A DNA stretch of 9,156 bases from Vulcanimicrobiota bacterium (GTDB lineage Bacteria; Vulcanimicrobiota; Vulcanimicrobiia; Vulcanimicrobiales; Vulcanimicrobiaceae): positions 1 through 9,156 of the forward strand of contig JAFAOZ010000120.1 of NCBI GenBank assembly GCA_019247395.1, written 5' to 3'. A model generated the notes under the pieces. It did no database searches. It saw nothing but the letters and a program-made list of their open reading frames with translations, and had not been told where the DNA came from. Position numbers and translations under genes: made by a program. Shown piece by piece: positions 1 to 7,294 of the stretch (its first letter is position 1; the number at the start of each line of letters is the position of its first letter).

Positions 1-164
1 GTAGACCGCTGAACGCAAAACCGATTGATCTCGGTCGGCAACGGAACCGGCCCGCTAACGAATGCGCCCGTTCGCTTCGCCGTCTCGACGATGCGTTCCG
101 CGGATTGATCGAGCACCTTGTGATCGTACGCCTTGAGGCGTATCCGAATCATCTGCTTGGCCAT
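1..164 (-). CDS. rpsJ: 30S ribosomal protein S10, N-terminal part (runs off the left edge)
   Basis: The reverse complement from the ATG at 162-164 reads [16 protein letters not shown], followed by an [16 protein letters not shown] stretch and a GPVPLPTE motif. These are the hallmark N-terminal blocks of ribosomal protein S10 (also the transcription antitermination factor NusE). Only 54 codons are present; the usual protein is about 100 residues, so the rest lies beyond position 1. S10 sits in the head of the 30S subunit. The Shine-Dalgarno site is weak (an A-rich GAAAAGA about 5 nt before ATG). The gene follows tuf on the same strand after 105 bp, the common str-to-S10 operon junction, so rplC and other ribosomal genes are expected further left. 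Identity is near certain. Confidence 0.96.
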   Translation of the reverse strand, partial: MAKQMIRIRLKAYDHKVLDQSAERIVETAKRTGAFVSGPVPLPTEINRFCVQRS

Positions 165-214
165 ATAAATCTTTTCGTTTCTATGTTTTCAAGGGACGTT
201 GTTGGTATGTGCTA

Positions 215-260
215 TTCGACGGAGCTTGCCCTTCGGCGGAGTCGAACGGCTCAGTATGAC
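215..260. repeat. Intergenic inverted-repeat element between tuf and rpsJ
   Basis: The gap holds TTCGAC (215-220) and its complement GTCGAA (241-246) around a 20-nt GC-rich centre that includes CCCTTCGG, followed by GGCTCAGTATGACAG (248-262). The style resembles short dispersed intergenic repeats (TTCGAC...GCTCAG.ATGACA) seen in many uncultured-phylum genomes; that resemblance is from memory. Only one copy is in this window, so its repetitive nature is inferred. In the transcript it could form a hairpin between tuf and rpsJ and adjust read-through or mRNA end processing. Confidence 0.45.
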
Positions 261-269
261 AGAAGTACG

Positions 270-1469
270 TTATTCGGCGACGTTCGTCACGACGCCGGCG
301 CCGACGGTGCGGCCGCCTTCGCGAATCGCGAAGCGCAAACCCTCTTCGCAGGCGATCGGCGTAATCAGCTCGACGTCCATTTGGACGTTGTCGCCTGGCA
401 TGACCATCTCGACGCCTTCCGGCAGTTTAATCGTTCCGGTCACGTCGGTCGTGCGGAAATAGAACTGCGGCCGGTAGTTGCCGAAGAACGGCGTGTGGCG
501 CCCTCCCTCTTCCTTCGAGAGGACGTAGACTTCGGCTTTGAACTTCTTATGCGGTTTGACCGAGCCCGGCTTCGCCAGCACCTGGCCGCGCTCGATTTCA
601 TTGCGGTCGATACCGCGAAGCAGCACGCCGATGTTGTCGCCCGCAATACCGGAATCGAGCAGCTTGCGGAACATCTCGATGCCCGTCACGACGGTTTTCT
701 TCGTCTCCTCTTTGAGACCCACGATCTCCACTTCTTCGCCGACTTTCACCTGACCGCGCTCGACGCGCCCGGTTCCGACCGTGCCGCGACCGGTGATGGT
801 GAAGACGTCCTCGACCGGCATCAGGAAGGGCTTGTCGACCTGGCGTTCCGGCTCGGGGATGTAGTCATCCACCGTATCCATCAGCTTAAAGATGGGATCT
901 GCATCGGCATCTCCACGCTTGCCGCTGGAGTTCAGCGCCTTGAGCGCGGAGCCCCGAATGATCGGCGTGTCGTCGCCGGGGAACTCATACTGCGTCAGCA
1001 GCTCGCGAATCTCCATTTCGACGAGTTCGAGCAGCTCTTCGTCGTCGACCATGTCGACCTTATTAAGGAAGACGATGATGCGGGGGACTCCGACTTGACG
1101 CATAAGGAGGATATGCTCGCGCGTCTGGGGCATCGGGCCGTCCGACGCGGCGACCACGAGAATGGCGCCGTCCATTTGGGCCGCGCCGGTGATCATATTC
1201 TTAATATAGTCCGCATGGCCCGGGCAATCGACGTGGGCATAATGGCGCTTGGGCGTCTCGTACTCCTGATGCGAGATCGCGATCGTAATTCCACGCTCTT
1301 TCTCTTCGGGCGCGTTGTCGATCTGATCGACGCCGACTTTCTGCGCCAACCCTTCGGTTGCCAAGCAGTGCATGATCGCCGCCGTCAACGTCGTCTTGCC
1401 ATGGTCGACGTGACCGGTCGTTCCGATATTTACGTGCGGCTTCTTACGCTCGAACTTTTGTTTTGCCAT
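270..1469 (-). CDS. tuf: Elongation factor Tu
   Basis: This 399-residue GTPase delivers aminoacyl-tRNA to the ribosomal A site. The G1 P-loop GHVDHGKT is at residues 19-26, RGITI of switch I at 59-63 (with the Mg-coordinating Thr), DCPGH at 81-85, NKVD at 136-139 and the G5 SAL at 173-175. The beta-barrel domains 2 and 3 follow ([34 protein letters not shown]; ending in [10 protein letters not shown]). Length is normal. The start ATG at 1467-1469 has AGGAG at 1475-1479 with 5-nt spacing. Switch I reads AISH instead of the E. coli NTSH, a variation also known elsewhere. Unlike the classic operon it is not adjacent to fusA: 2.7 kb with two opposite-strand genes separate them, and it has its own promoter. 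Confidence 0.98.
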   Translation of the reverse strand: MAKQKFERKKPHVNIGTTGHVDHGKTTLTAAIMHCLATEGLAQKVGVDQIDNAPEEKERGITIAISHQEYETPKRHYAHVDCPGHADYIKNMITGAAQMDGAILVVAASDGPMPQTREHILLMRQVGVPRIIVFLNKVDMVDDEELLELVEMEIRELLTQYEFPGDDTPIIRGSALKALNSSGKRGDADADPIFKLMDTVDDYIPEPERQVDKPFLMPVEDVFTITGRGTVGTGRVERGQVKVGEEVEIVGLKEETKKTVVTGIEMFRKLLDSGIAGDNIGVLLRGIDRNEIERGQVLAKPGSVKPHKKFKAEVYVLSKEEGGRHTPFFGNYRPQFYFRTTDVTGTIKLPEGVEMVMPGDNVQMDVELITPIACEEGLRFAIREGGRTVGAGVVTNVAE

Positions 1470-1529
1470 GAGATCTCCTAATACACGGTGCCAGGCGTTT
1501 TGGTTGCCACTGCGGCCCTGACGCGGTAA

Positions 1530-1550
1530 ACGCCCTCGATTCGAGGGCGT
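1530..1550 (-). promoter_or_regulatory. 5'-terminal stem-loop of the tuf mRNA
   Basis: ACGCCCTCG (1530-1538) pairs perfectly with CGAGGGCGT (1542-1550) around a 3-nt loop. Read on the minus strand, the hairpin starts only about 3-5 nt after the predicted tuf transcription start and is followed by UUUACC. It could protect the mRNA 5' end. With only three U residues it is a poor terminator, though attenuation cannot be excluded. The pairing is seen directly; the role is inferred. Confidence 0.6.
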
Positions 1551-1559
1551 AACTTCGGA

Positions 1560-1589
1560 ATACTATCAGGCCCGGCGAACACCTGTCAA
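1560..1589 (-). promoter_or_regulatory. Sigma70-like promoter of tuf
   Basis: On the minus strand a perfect -35 box TTGACA (1584-1589) is followed by an overlapping -10 region: GATAGT (1562-1567, 16-bp spacer) or TAGTAT (1560-1565, 18-bp spacer). The start of transcription would fall near 1553-1555, giving a tuf leader of about 85 nt. An independent promoter is what one expects because tuf is cut off from the rest of the str operon by opposite-strand genes. Confidence 0.7.
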
Positions 1590-1672
1590 CGACGCCTCCG
1601 AGGCACCGGCAGGAGTGCCACGCGGGGCCACGGTAGGCCCATGTTCGTCTCCTGGAACGTAGGAGGTTAACG

Positions 1673-2836
1673 ATGCGCGTTGGTTTTGCATTTATGGCCG
1701 GCGTCGTCCTGACGGCGTGTTCCAGTTCGATGCACTCCTTGCCGTCCGCGAGCGGGTCCGACGGAGCGTGGGCGCCAGTCGAGCCGACGAGCGCTTATCA
1801 ATCCATCTTCTCCTTTGGCGGTAGCGCCGGAGCCGGGCCGTACGCCGGCCTCCTCGACGTGAAGGGCACGCTTTACGGCACGACGTGGACCGGCGGCAAC
1901 GGCTCGGGCGTCGTGTTTAAGATGACGCCGGCCGGATCGGAAAAAGTGCTGTACAGTTTCAAAGGCGGAAACGACGGCAGCTTTCCGTACGCGCCGCTCA
2001 TCTTCGTAAACGGCGCTCTGTACGGTACGACCTCGAGCGGCGGCCCGGCGAACTGCGGTACGGTCTTTCGAATTACGCTGAGCGGCGCCCTAAAGACGCT
2101 CCACGACTTCAAGAACAATGCGGATGGCTGCGGACCCCAAGACCGGCTGCTCGATGTTAAGGGAACGCTGTACGGCACCACAAACAGCGGGGGCGCGCAT
2201 ATGGACGGCACGGTGTACAAGATCACGACCTCCGGATTGGAGAAGGTTCTGTATGCCTTCAGAGGCAGCCGGTACAACGATGCCGGTACGCCGGTCGCCG
2301 GATTGATTAACGTCAAAGGTGTGCTGTACGGCACGACCAACGGCGGCGGCACGAAGCAGGACGGAACCGTCTACCGAGTGACGCTCTCGGGCAGCGAAAA
2401 AGTTCTTCACATCTTCAATGGCAACGATGGAAACAGCCCGCTCAGCCGCCTGCTGGCCGTCGGCAACGCGCTGTACGGAACCACGTACATCGGCGGCGCA
2501 CATAATCTCGGAACCGTTTTTGCAATCGGCACATCCGGCGGCGGATTCAAGGTGATCCATAGTTTTGACGGGACCGACGGCGCGGGGCCGCCGCTGGGCG
2601 GACTCGTGAACCTCAACGGCATTTTGTACGGCGTCACCAGCGGCGGCGGAACCGGCAGCGGCACGGTTTTTAGCATCACTGCCGCCGGCAAAGAGAAGGT
2701 GCTCCATAATTTCGGCAGCAGCTTCGATGGCGTCAACCCAAGTGGAAGCTTAGCCAACGTCGGAGGCCTATTTTACGGCGTCACCATCAGCGGCGGCTCG
2801 AATGGGAAGGGAACGGTTTACTCGATCCAACCCTGA
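1673..2836 (+). CDS. Secreted lipoprotein with seven GloVer-type tandem repeats
   Basis: The 387-residue product starts with a short lipoprotein signal peptide; the lipobox L13-T14-A15-C16 predicts lipidation on Cys16. From about residue 45 it is made of tandem units of 49-52 residues. Their YG(T/V)T cores begin at residues 68, 117, 167, 219, 268, 319 and 368, each followed by GG and a G(T/V)V(F/Y)xI/M block, then KVLYSF-like strands. This is the pattern of 'choice-of-anchor tandem repeat GloVer-containing' proteins, probably a beta-propeller. The molecular function is unknown; a cell-surface or periplasmic location is inferred. The start is supported by an excellent Shine-Dalgarno site, AGGAGG with 6 nt to ATG. 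It runs opposite to the flanking tuf and fusA and is followed after 138 bp by a second lipoprotein gene. No enzyme motif is visible. Confidence 0.85.
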   Translation: MRVGFAFMAGVVLTACSSSMHSLPSASGSDGAWAPVEPTSAYQSIFSFGGSAGAGPYAGLLDVKGTLYGTTWTGGNGSGVVFKMTPAGSEKVLYSFKGGNDGSFPYAPLIFVNGALYGTTSSGGPANCGTVFRITLSGALKTLHDFKNNADGCGPQDRLLDVKGTLYGTTNSGGAHMDGTVYKITTSGLEKVLYAFRGSRYNDAGTPVAGLINVKGVLYGTTNGGGTKQDGTVYRVTLSGSEKVLHIFNGNDGNSPLSRLLAVGNALYGTTYIGGAHNLGTVFAIGTSGGGFKVIHSFDGTDGAGPPLGGLVNLNGILYGVTSGGGTGSGTVFSITAAGKEKVLHNFGSSFDGVNPSGSLANVGGLFYGVTISGGSNGKGTVYSIQP

Positions 2837-2974
2837 CCCGCGAAGTGTCCGGGCTAGTTGTCCGGGTGTCGGTTCTACCGCGCTTTCATGCGCGCGATGA
2901 TTGCTCCTAACCGCCGGCATGCTCGCTCCCGAGCACCGAGCGGACACTCGAAGTAAACCGAAATGGAGCAAACA
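2837..2974 (+). other. Intergenic region between the two lipoprotein genes
   Basis: The 138-bp gap contains TGTCCGGG twice (2846-2853 and 2859-2866), an 8-bp inverted repeat AGTGTCCG (2844-2851) / CGGACACT (2941-2948), and a small hairpin TGCTCG-CTCC-CGAGCA (2920-2935) without a U tract. No convincing -35/-10 pair was found, so co-transcription of the two lipoprotein genes or a non-sigma70 promoter are both possible. Confidence 0.4.
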
Positions 2975-4072
2975 ATGAAAACCTCGAACGTTATCCTTAC
3001 CGCTGCGGCGCTCAGCGCGACCTTACTAAACGCCTGCAGCGCAGGCGGATCGCAATTTAGTCCTTCGGCCGCGAGCACAACCGCGAGTGCGGTCGCGCCT
3101 CAGGGCCGGCATCAGGGCCCGAGCCCCGCGAATTGCCTGCCCACCTTATGGACGACATCGCTGAGCACCAACGCGGTCTACGGATACACGGCTGCAAATT
3201 CGACGCCGTGCATTACGCTCAATGGCGTCTATGCGGGTCTCGCATTGAATGCGCCGATCAGCGTTACGGTATGGAAAAAGTACCTCTACGTTGCAGACCT
3301 GAACAACTTTCGCGTCGTCGTCTTTACGATCGCAGGCACGTACGTCAAGTACTTCAGCACGACGCTCAGTGGGACGAACTACGAGCCGTGGGGCATTTGC
3401 GTCAGCAACGCCGGAATCGTCGGCGTTGGCAATCGCAACGGAATCGATTCGAGCGGAAACAACGTTGACGGCAATGTTGAGTTCTGGAACTACAATGCCG
3501 CATCCGGCAGCGGGCCGACCGGTTCGGCCAATACGATCTTGCAAACCGATCAGTTCTGCGCTTTTGACGTTCGCGGGAACTTCTACGTTGACGGCACCGC
3601 GTATACCACCGCCGGCGGTGGACAACAGATTGCCTATCTCCCGAACGGCATCGTGAATGCCGGTCCGCAAGTACTGTGCAACTCGGGCCAAGGCAACGCG
3701 CACTATTGGACCGGTATGTTCTCGAAAATCACCACACCGGCCACTCAGACCCTCAGCGTGGGCGGAGCAATCGGCAGCTCCACAACCGAAGATCTGCTAA
3801 CCTTCCCCGTGAGCGGAAGCGGAACGACGTGCAGCAGCGTTACCTTTGGAACACCGGCGACCTATCTCATCACGCCCTACCCAAGCACAATCGATCCGCT
3901 CTATCAGCTCGCGCCGAAGCACGCGCCTACCAGTGGCTCCAGCCGGCTTTTCATCGCCGATTACGGCGACGGAGAGACTCTGAAGAGCACCATCGTCGGC
4001 GGACCGGCCAGCAACATGGAAACGGTTTCAGACACGACCGGCGTCGCGGCGCAACCGGCGGGAGAGTACTAA
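2975..4072 (+). CDS. Unknown secreted lipoprotein, probably propeller-like
   Basis: I do not recognise a named family. From the ATG at 2975 the product has 365 residues and begins with a clear lipoprotein signal: Lys2, a hydrophobic core, and the lipobox L18-N19-A20-C21. An earlier in-frame ATG at 2963 would add four residues, but the 2975 start has GGAG at 6-nt spacing and a better signal-peptide N terminus. A Ser/Thr/Ala-rich linker follows. The mature part has strand-turn segments such as LYVADLNNFRVVVF and FYVDGTAY, like NHL/SMP-30 propeller blades, and a late RLFIADYGDG segment. Cysteines are few and scattered. It is tandem with the GloVer lipoprotein and ends 26 bp before a strong terminator. 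A surface or cell-envelope role is the most that can be inferred. Confidence 0.8.
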   Translation: MKTSNVILTAAALSATLLNACSAGGSQFSPSAASTTASAVAPQGRHQGPSPANCLPTLWTTSLSTNAVYGYTAANSTPCITLNGVYAGLALNAPISVTVWKKYLYVADLNNFRVVVFTIAGTYVKYFSTTLSGTNYEPWGICVSNAGIVGVGNRNGIDSSGNNVDGNVEFWNYNAASGSGPTGSANTILQTDQFCAFDVRGNFYVDGTAYTTAGGGQQIAYLPNGIVNAGPQVLCNSGQGNAHYWTGMFSKITTPATQTLSVGGAIGSSTTEDLLTFPVSGSGTTCSSVTFGTPATYLITPYPSTIDPLYQLAPKHAPTSGSSRLFIADYGDGETLKSTIVGGPASNMETVSDTTGVAAQPAGEY

Positions 4073-4097
4073 CGAGTCTCGTCAAAGCGTCAAACAG

Positions 4098-4126
4098 AAG
4101 CGGGCCCGCACTATGTGGGCCCGCTT
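4098..4126. terminator. Bidirectional-type hairpin terminator between the lipoprotein gene and fusA
   Basis: AAGCGGGCCCGCA (4098-4110) pairs with TGTGGGCCCGCTT (4114-4126) as a 13-bp stem with one G-U pair and a CTA loop. On the minus strand the stem is followed by UUCUGUUUG, a moderate U tract suited to ending fusA transcripts; on the plus strand only UUUCGCU follows. It sits 25 bp past the lipoprotein stop and 29 bp past the fusA stop, so it most likely serves both convergent units. Confidence 0.85.
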
Positions 4127-4155
4127 TCGCTAGGCATCATGGCAGTCTACCGAAG

Positions 4156-6255
4156 CTAGGCTGGAGCGAGCTTCTTTCCGGCGGCCTTGGCGACGATCTC
4201 TTCCTCGACGCTCCTGGGCGCCTTCTCGTAATGCGAGAACTCCATGGTATACGTTGCGCGGCCTTGCGTCGCGGAACGCATGTCGGTGGCGTAGCCGAAC
4301 ATCTCCGAGAGCGGAACATGCGCTGTGACCACCTGCGCTCCGCCCGGCGCTTCCTCGGTGGCGTGGATCGCGCCGCGACGCCGGCTGAGATCGCCGTTGA
4401 TCGCGCCCATGTACTCTTTGGGCGTTGTGACTTCGACCTTCATGATCGGCTCGAGCAGCACCGGGCCCGCGGCCCGGTTCGCTTCCTTCCACGCCATCGA
4501 TGCGGCGATCTTGAACGCCATTTCAGACGAGTCGACCTCATGATACGAACCGTCGAAAGCCTCGGCCTTAAAGTCCATCACGGGGAAACCGGCGAGCACG
4601 CCGCTCTGCGCGGACTCCCGGATGCCCTCTTGCACGGCCTTCGCGTACTCTTTGGGAATCGCGCCGCCGACGATCTTCCATTCAAAGACAAAGCCGGTAC
4701 CCGGCGGCTGAGGCTGCACGCGCAGCCAGACGTCGCCGAATTGGCCCTTACCGCCGGTCTGGCGGATGAAGCGGCCTTCCTTTTCAACGCTCTTCGTGAT
4801 CGCTTCTTTGTAGGCGACTTGCGGTTTGCCGACGTTGGCCTCGACTTTGGATTCGCGTCGCAGCCGGTCGAGGATGATCTCCAAGTGCAGCTCGCCCATG
4901 CCCGCGATAATCGTTTGCTGCGTCTCCTCGTCGGTGCGCATCCGGAAGGTCGGATCTTCCTGCGCGAGCCGCGTGAGCGCAAGGCCCAACTTATCCTGAT
5001 CGGCCTTGCTCTTCGGCTCGATGGCCTGATGAATGACCGGCTCGGGGAACGTGATCGACTCCAACGCGATCGGCGACCGCTCGTCGCAGAGGGTGTCGCC
5101 GGTGCGCGTGTCGGAGAGCCCGACCGCGGCCGCGATATCACCCGCGCCGATGGAGTCGATGTCCTCGCGGTGATTTGCGTGCATACGCAAGATGCGTCCG
5201 ATTCGCTCTTTGCGCCCGCTGCGCGAGTTCAGCACGTAGCTGCCTTTATTGAGGACACCCGAATAAACGCGGAAATACGTCAGATTGCCGTACGGGTCGG
5301 TTGCGATCTTGAAGGCAAGTGCGCAGAACGGCTCCGAATCGTCGGGTTTGCGCACGAGCTCGCCATTGGTCTTTGGATCGATTCCAACGATGGGCTTGGC
5401 ATCGAGCGGCGACGGCATATACTCGACCACCGCATCGAGGAGCGGCTGAACGCCCTTGTTCTTGAAGGCCGAACCACAGAGCATCGGCAGCACGGTCCCT
5501 TCGATCGTCGCCTTGCGCAACGCGGTCTTCATGCGTTCGATCGGCAGCTCTTTGCCCTCGAAAAACATTTCCAGCAGCTCGTCGTCCTGCTCGGCGATGG
5601 CCTCGACGAGATTCTTTCGCCATTCCATCGCGAGGTCGCGAAGCTCGCCCTCTTCGACCTCCTCGAGCGCCATGGTCGATCCGAGATCGTCGGTATAGAC
5701 GATTTTCTTCATCGTAAACAGGTCGACGACGCCCTTGAACTTGTCCTCAGCACCGATTGGCACCTGAATCGGCACGGCGCGCGCGCCGAGCCGTTCGCGA
5801 ATCTTCTCGACGACGTTGAAAAAGTCGGCGCCGATGCGATCCATCTTGTTGACGAAAATGATGCGCGGCACACGATATTTGTTTGCTTGGCGCCAAACCG
5901 TTTCGGATTGGGGCTGCACCGCAGCGACCGAATCGAAGAGCGCTACAAGCCCGTCGAGCACGCGCAGCGATCGCTCGACCTCGACCGTAAAGTCGACGTG
6001 GCCCGGCGTATCGATAATATTGATGCGCGTATCGCGCCACGTCGTGGCAGTCGCCGCCGACGTGATCGTGATGCCGCGTTCCTGTTCCTGAACCATCCAG
6101 TCCATCGTCGCGGCGCCGTCGTGCACTTCACCCATCTTGTGCACGCGTCCCGTGAAGAACAGGATGCGTTCGGTGCAGGTCGTCTTGCCGGCGTCGATGT
6201 GCGCGGCAATGCCGATGTTCCTCGTGCGTTCGAGCGGATATTCCCGTGTAGCCAT
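4156..6255 (-). CDS. fusA: Elongation factor G
   Basis: This 699-residue translocase GTPase moves tRNA and mRNA through the ribosome and aids recycling. G1 AHIDAGKT is at residues 18-25, RGITI at 60-64, DTPGH at 82-86, NKMD at 136-139, with [14 protein letters not shown] as the G5 region before domain II. Later conserved blocks are present: [14 protein letters not shown] (domain III), [12 protein letters not shown] (domain IV) and the domain V segment [10 protein letters not shown]. Length and domain order are canonical. The ATG at 6253-6255 gives the usual N terminus (M-A-T-R-E-Y-P-L), although no good Shine-Dalgarno sequence lies in the 29-nt gap after rpsG, which suggests translational coupling or an A-rich initiation site. 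Unusually, tuf does not follow directly; the gene ends at a hairpin terminator. Confidence 0.98.
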   Translation of the reverse strand: MATREYPLERTRNIGIAAHIDAGKTTCTERILFFTGRVHKMGEVHDGAATMDWMVQEQERGITITSAATATTWRDTRINIIDTPGHVDFTVEVERSLRVLDGLVALFDSVAAVQPQSETVWRQANKYRVPRIIFVNKMDRIGADFFNVVEKIRERLGARAVPIQVPIGAEDKFKGVVDLFTMKKIVYTDDLGSTMALEEVEEGELRDLAMEWRKNLVEAIAEQDDELLEMFFEGKELPIERMKTALRKATIEGTVLPMLCGSAFKNKGVQPLLDAVVEYMPSPLDAKPIVGIDPKTNGELVRKPDDSEPFCALAFKIATDPYGNLTYFRVYSGVLNKGSYVLNSRSGRKERIGRILRMHANHREDIDSIGAGDIAAAVGLSDTRTGDTLCDERSPIALESITFPEPVIHQAIEPKSKADQDKLGLALTRLAQEDPTFRMRTDEETQQTIIAGMGELHLEIILDRLRRESKVEANVGKPQVAYKEAITKSVEKEGRFIRQTGGKGQFGDVWLRVQPQPPGTGFVFEWKIVGGAIPKEYAKAVQEGIRESAQSGVLAGFPVMDFKAEAFDGSYHEVDSSEMAFKIAASMAWKEANRAAGPVLLEPIMKVEVTTPKEYMGAINGDLSRRRGAIHATEEAPGGAQVVTAHVPLSEMFGYATDMRSATQGRATYTMEFSHYEKAPRSVEEEIVAKAAGKKLAPA

Positions 6256-6284
6256 GGTTTTCGTTTAGCTTAGTTTAGTGATGT

Positions 6285-6755
6285 TTACCAGCGATAGTGG
6301 GCAAACGCTTTGTTCGCCTCCGCCATCTTATGCGTGTCTTCACGCTTCTTAATCGTGGCCCCGGTGTTGTTGGAAGCGTCGAGCAACTCGCCGGCAAGTT
6401 TCTCTTCCATCGACCGTCCGCCGCGAGCCCGCGCAAAACCAATCAGCCAGCGCATCGCCATCGCTTGGCGGCGGTCCGGACGGACCTCCATCGGCACCTG
6501 ATAGGTCGCGCCGCCGACGCGGCGGGGCCGCACCTCTACCAACGGCATCGCATTGGAGAGCGCCTGCGAAAAAATTTCCATCGGATCGCGGCCGGTCTTG
6601 TCGGCTACGATATCGAGCGCACCGTAGGTAATGTGCTCGGCGGTCGACTTCTTGCCGCGCAGCATCACCTTATTGATGAAGCGCGCGAGCACTTTCGAGT
6701 TGAACCGCGGATCCGGTAAAATTTGCCGCTTGGGAGCGGGACCTTTACGTGGCAA
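6285..6755 (-). CDS. rpsG: 30S ribosomal protein S7
   Basis: The 156-residue product begins [10 protein letters not shown], a typical bacterial S7 start, and carries the conserved core blocks [15 protein letters not shown] and [16 protein letters not shown], ending in FAHYRW. S7 nucleates assembly of the 30S head by binding the 3' domain of 16S rRNA. The start codon is TTG at 6753-6755, preceded by AAGGA at 6-nt spacing; that Shine-Dalgarno overlaps the rpsL stop codon, so translation of the two genes is probably coupled. The gap to rpsL is 9 nt and to fusA 29 nt. Length is exactly that of the family. Confidence 0.98.
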   Translation of the reverse strand: MPRKGPAPKRQILPDPRFNSKVLARFINKVMLRGKKSTAEHITYGALDIVADKTGRDPMEIFSQALSNAMPLVEVRPRRVGGATYQVPMEVRPDRRQAMAMRWLIGFARARGGRSMEEKLAGELLDASNNTGATIKKREDTHKMAEANKAFAHYRW

Positions 6756-6764
6756 TTTTTGTCC

Positions 6765-7205
6765 TTACTTCTTCTTTTCGCGTTTTGCGCCGTATTTCGA
6801 ACGGCCTTGTTTGCGGTTCGCGGTGCCGGCGGTGTCCAGCGTGCCGCGAATGATGTGATAGCGTACGCCCGGGAGATCCTTGACGCGTCCGCCGCGCACC
6901 AGCACGACCGAGTGCTCTTGCAGATTGTGCCCGATCCCGGGAATGTACGCGGTGACCTCTTCCCCGTTTGTCAACCGAACGCGCGCAACTTTGCGTAACG
7001 CCGAGTTCGGCTTCTTCGGCGTGACCGTCTTAACTTGCGTACAGACGCCGCGCCGCTGCGGGTTGCCGGTAACTTCGAAGGTCCGAGTCGGCAGGTCGGG
7101 ATGGCCCGGCTTCGGTCCGGTCAAGATCACGCGAAAAGCACGCGTCTTGACCTTTTGTTCGGTCTTTTCGCGCCCACGGCGCACCAGCTGATTGATGGTC
7201 GGAAT
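6765..7205 (-). CDS. rpsL: 30S ribosomal protein S12, apparent ATT start
   Basis: S12 lies at the decoding centre of the 30S subunit. Conserved blocks include [20 protein letters not shown] (Lys wild type at the classic streptomycin site), GHNLQEHSV and [13 protein letters not shown], which contains the usual Asp methylthiolation site. Extending upstream of the first GTG (7182-7184) restores the family N terminus (M)[11 protein letters not shown], where codon 1 is ATT at 7203-7205. AGGAG lies 8 nt before it, while that site would be about 29 nt before the GTG. An in-frame TGA five codons upstream leaves no ATG, GTG or TTG in between. The full product is 146 residues, longer than E. coli (124) or B. 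subtilis (138) by extra residues between the N terminus and GVC. First gene of the str operon. Confidence 0.93.
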   Translation of the reverse strand: MPTINQLVRRGREKTEQKVKTRAFRVILTGPKPGHPDLPTRTFEVTGNPQRRGVCTQVKTVTPKKPNSALRKVARVRLTNGEEVTAYIPGIGHNLQEHSVVLVRGGRVKDLPGVRYHIIRGTLDTAGTANRKQGRSKYGAKREKKK

Positions 7206-7219
7206 TGGGCAGGCTCCTC
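7203..7219 (-). promoter_or_regulatory. Ribosome binding site and ATT initiation codon of rpsL
   Basis: The minus strand reads AGAGGAG, an 8-nt spacer CCTGCCCA, then ATT CCG ACC ATC AAT. This placing makes ATT the start. AUU starts are rare and known mainly from infC, where IF3 discriminates against them. A sequencing error changing ATG to ATT cannot be ruled out from one sequence. Confidence 0.75.
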
Positions 7220-7234
7220 TTCACACACAAACAA

Positions 7235-7258
7235 CGGCCTCACCCGCAGGTGGGACCG
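7235..7258 (-). promoter_or_regulatory. 5'-terminal leader hairpin of the str mRNA
   Basis: Read on the minus strand, CGGTCCCACC and GGTGAGGCCG pair around a TGCG loop with one mismatch and one G-U pair. It begins about one base after the transcription start predicted from the proximal promoter, and lies 16 nt before the rpsL Shine-Dalgarno site. It may stabilise the mRNA or be a regulatory target; the role is inferred. Confidence 0.5.
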
Positions 7259-7265
7259 GAGTTCA

Positions 7266-7294
7266 ACTATACCAAGGCGCTATTTAGGCGTCAA
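7266..7294 (-). promoter_or_regulatory. Proximal sigma70-like promoter of the str operon
   Basis: The minus strand shows TTGACG (7289-7294), exactly 17 bp of spacer, and TATAGT (7266-7271). Both boxes match consensus at five of six positions. Transcription would begin near 7259, giving a leader of about 54 nt before the rpsL ATT codon. Confidence 0.85.

Noticed and set aside
105..1481. A 458-codon plus-strand frame across rpsJ and tuf
   Set aside because: It is the antisense shadow of EF-Tu, with no recognisable domain or ribosome binding site.
1504..1532. TTGCCA-N17-TAAACG as a plus-strand promoter for the GloVer gene
   Set aside because: The -10 match is poor, and the boxes overlap the tuf leader and its hairpin about 140 bp from the gene.
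1873..2757. Long minus-strand frames opposite the GloVer gene
   Set aside because: They mirror the repeat units of the plus-strand gene, and the plus frame has the lipobox, the Shine-Dalgarno site and the family pattern.
3676..6273. An 865-codon open frame on the plus strand across fusA
   Set aside because: It lies antisense to a full, well-conserved EF-G gene, is rich in Arg, His, Asp and Leu as expected from the complement of GC-rich codons, and shows no family motif.
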